From positions 1 to 13,438 of the forward strand of contig DGRV01000014.1 in assembly GCA_002391225.1 (NCBI GenBank): a stretch of 13,438 nt of DNA. The letters run 5' to 3'. This document shows positions 13,431 to 13,438 of the stretch, piece after piece. The stretch is from Christensenella sp. UBA4379. Lineage in GTDB: Bacteria > Bacillota > Clostridia > Christensenellales > Aristaeellaceae. The first letter of the stretch is position 1. Every line of letters starts with the position of its first letter. A program made the position numbers and the translations under genes. The notes beneath the pieces are model-generated. The model was not told the origin of the DNA and did no database searches. It was given only the letters and a program-made list of their open reading frames with translations.

Positions 13431-13438
13431 AATAGACG

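Noticed and set aside
1..13438. CRISPR array, tRNA or rRNA genes, transposase or integrase genes
   Set aside because: No regularly spaced repeats, cloverleaf with a CCA-type end, rRNA segments or recombinase motifs were found on either strand.

Overview
The window looks like a chromosomal stretch from a fairly GC-rich anaerobic Firmicute of the class Clostridia, possibly a gut or rumen lineage. The evidence is strong AGGAGG ribosome sites, consensus TTGACA/TATAAT promoters, and families typical of Clostridia: a YczE-type membrane protein, a zinc-ribbon protein, a CofE-like ligase and small XRE regulators. The assignment is an inference; there is no rRNA or marker gene here. The last ~540 bases are clearly more AT-rich than the rest.

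Layout. 1-552: a fold-back repeat, a possible gene remnant closed by a terminator, and a promoter. 553-4979 (+): a compact cluster of a class II UvrA-like ABC ATPase without the UvrB-binding insertion, a YczE-family membrane protein and a secreted transglutaminase-like protein; the last two overlap by 4 bases. 4980-8232 (+): a methionine-uptake locus. A strong promoter drives a 34-codon methionine-rich leader peptide, followed by an intrinsic terminator and then metQ, metN and metI. A MITE-like inverted repeat carrying a terminator lies between metQ and metN. 8282-8915 (+): a small membrane protein plus XRE regulator pair behind a promoter with three matching palindromes. 8924-12859 (-): an AlbA_2/HATPase regulator with a repeat-rich promoter, a CofE-like ligase, a four-CxxC zinc-ribbon protein with a long structured leader, and a secreted ComEC-type metallo-beta-lactamase-fold protein. 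13092-13430 (+): an AT-rich small secreted protein of unknown function.

The main discovery is in the methionine locus. The substrate-binding protein is a full-length MetQ whose two halves are in swapped order: the segment that normally forms the C-terminal part follows the signal peptide directly, and the normal N-terminal part comes last. This is a natural circular permutation. The gene appears to be controlled by ribosome-mediated attenuation at a Met-codon-rich leader, not by the SAM riboswitch or Met T-box usual in Firmicutes. The leader independently supports methionine as the substrate. MetN keeps its NIL sensor domain and MetI looks ordinary, so uptake may be controlled at two levels: leader translation for transcription and substrate inhibition at the ATPase.
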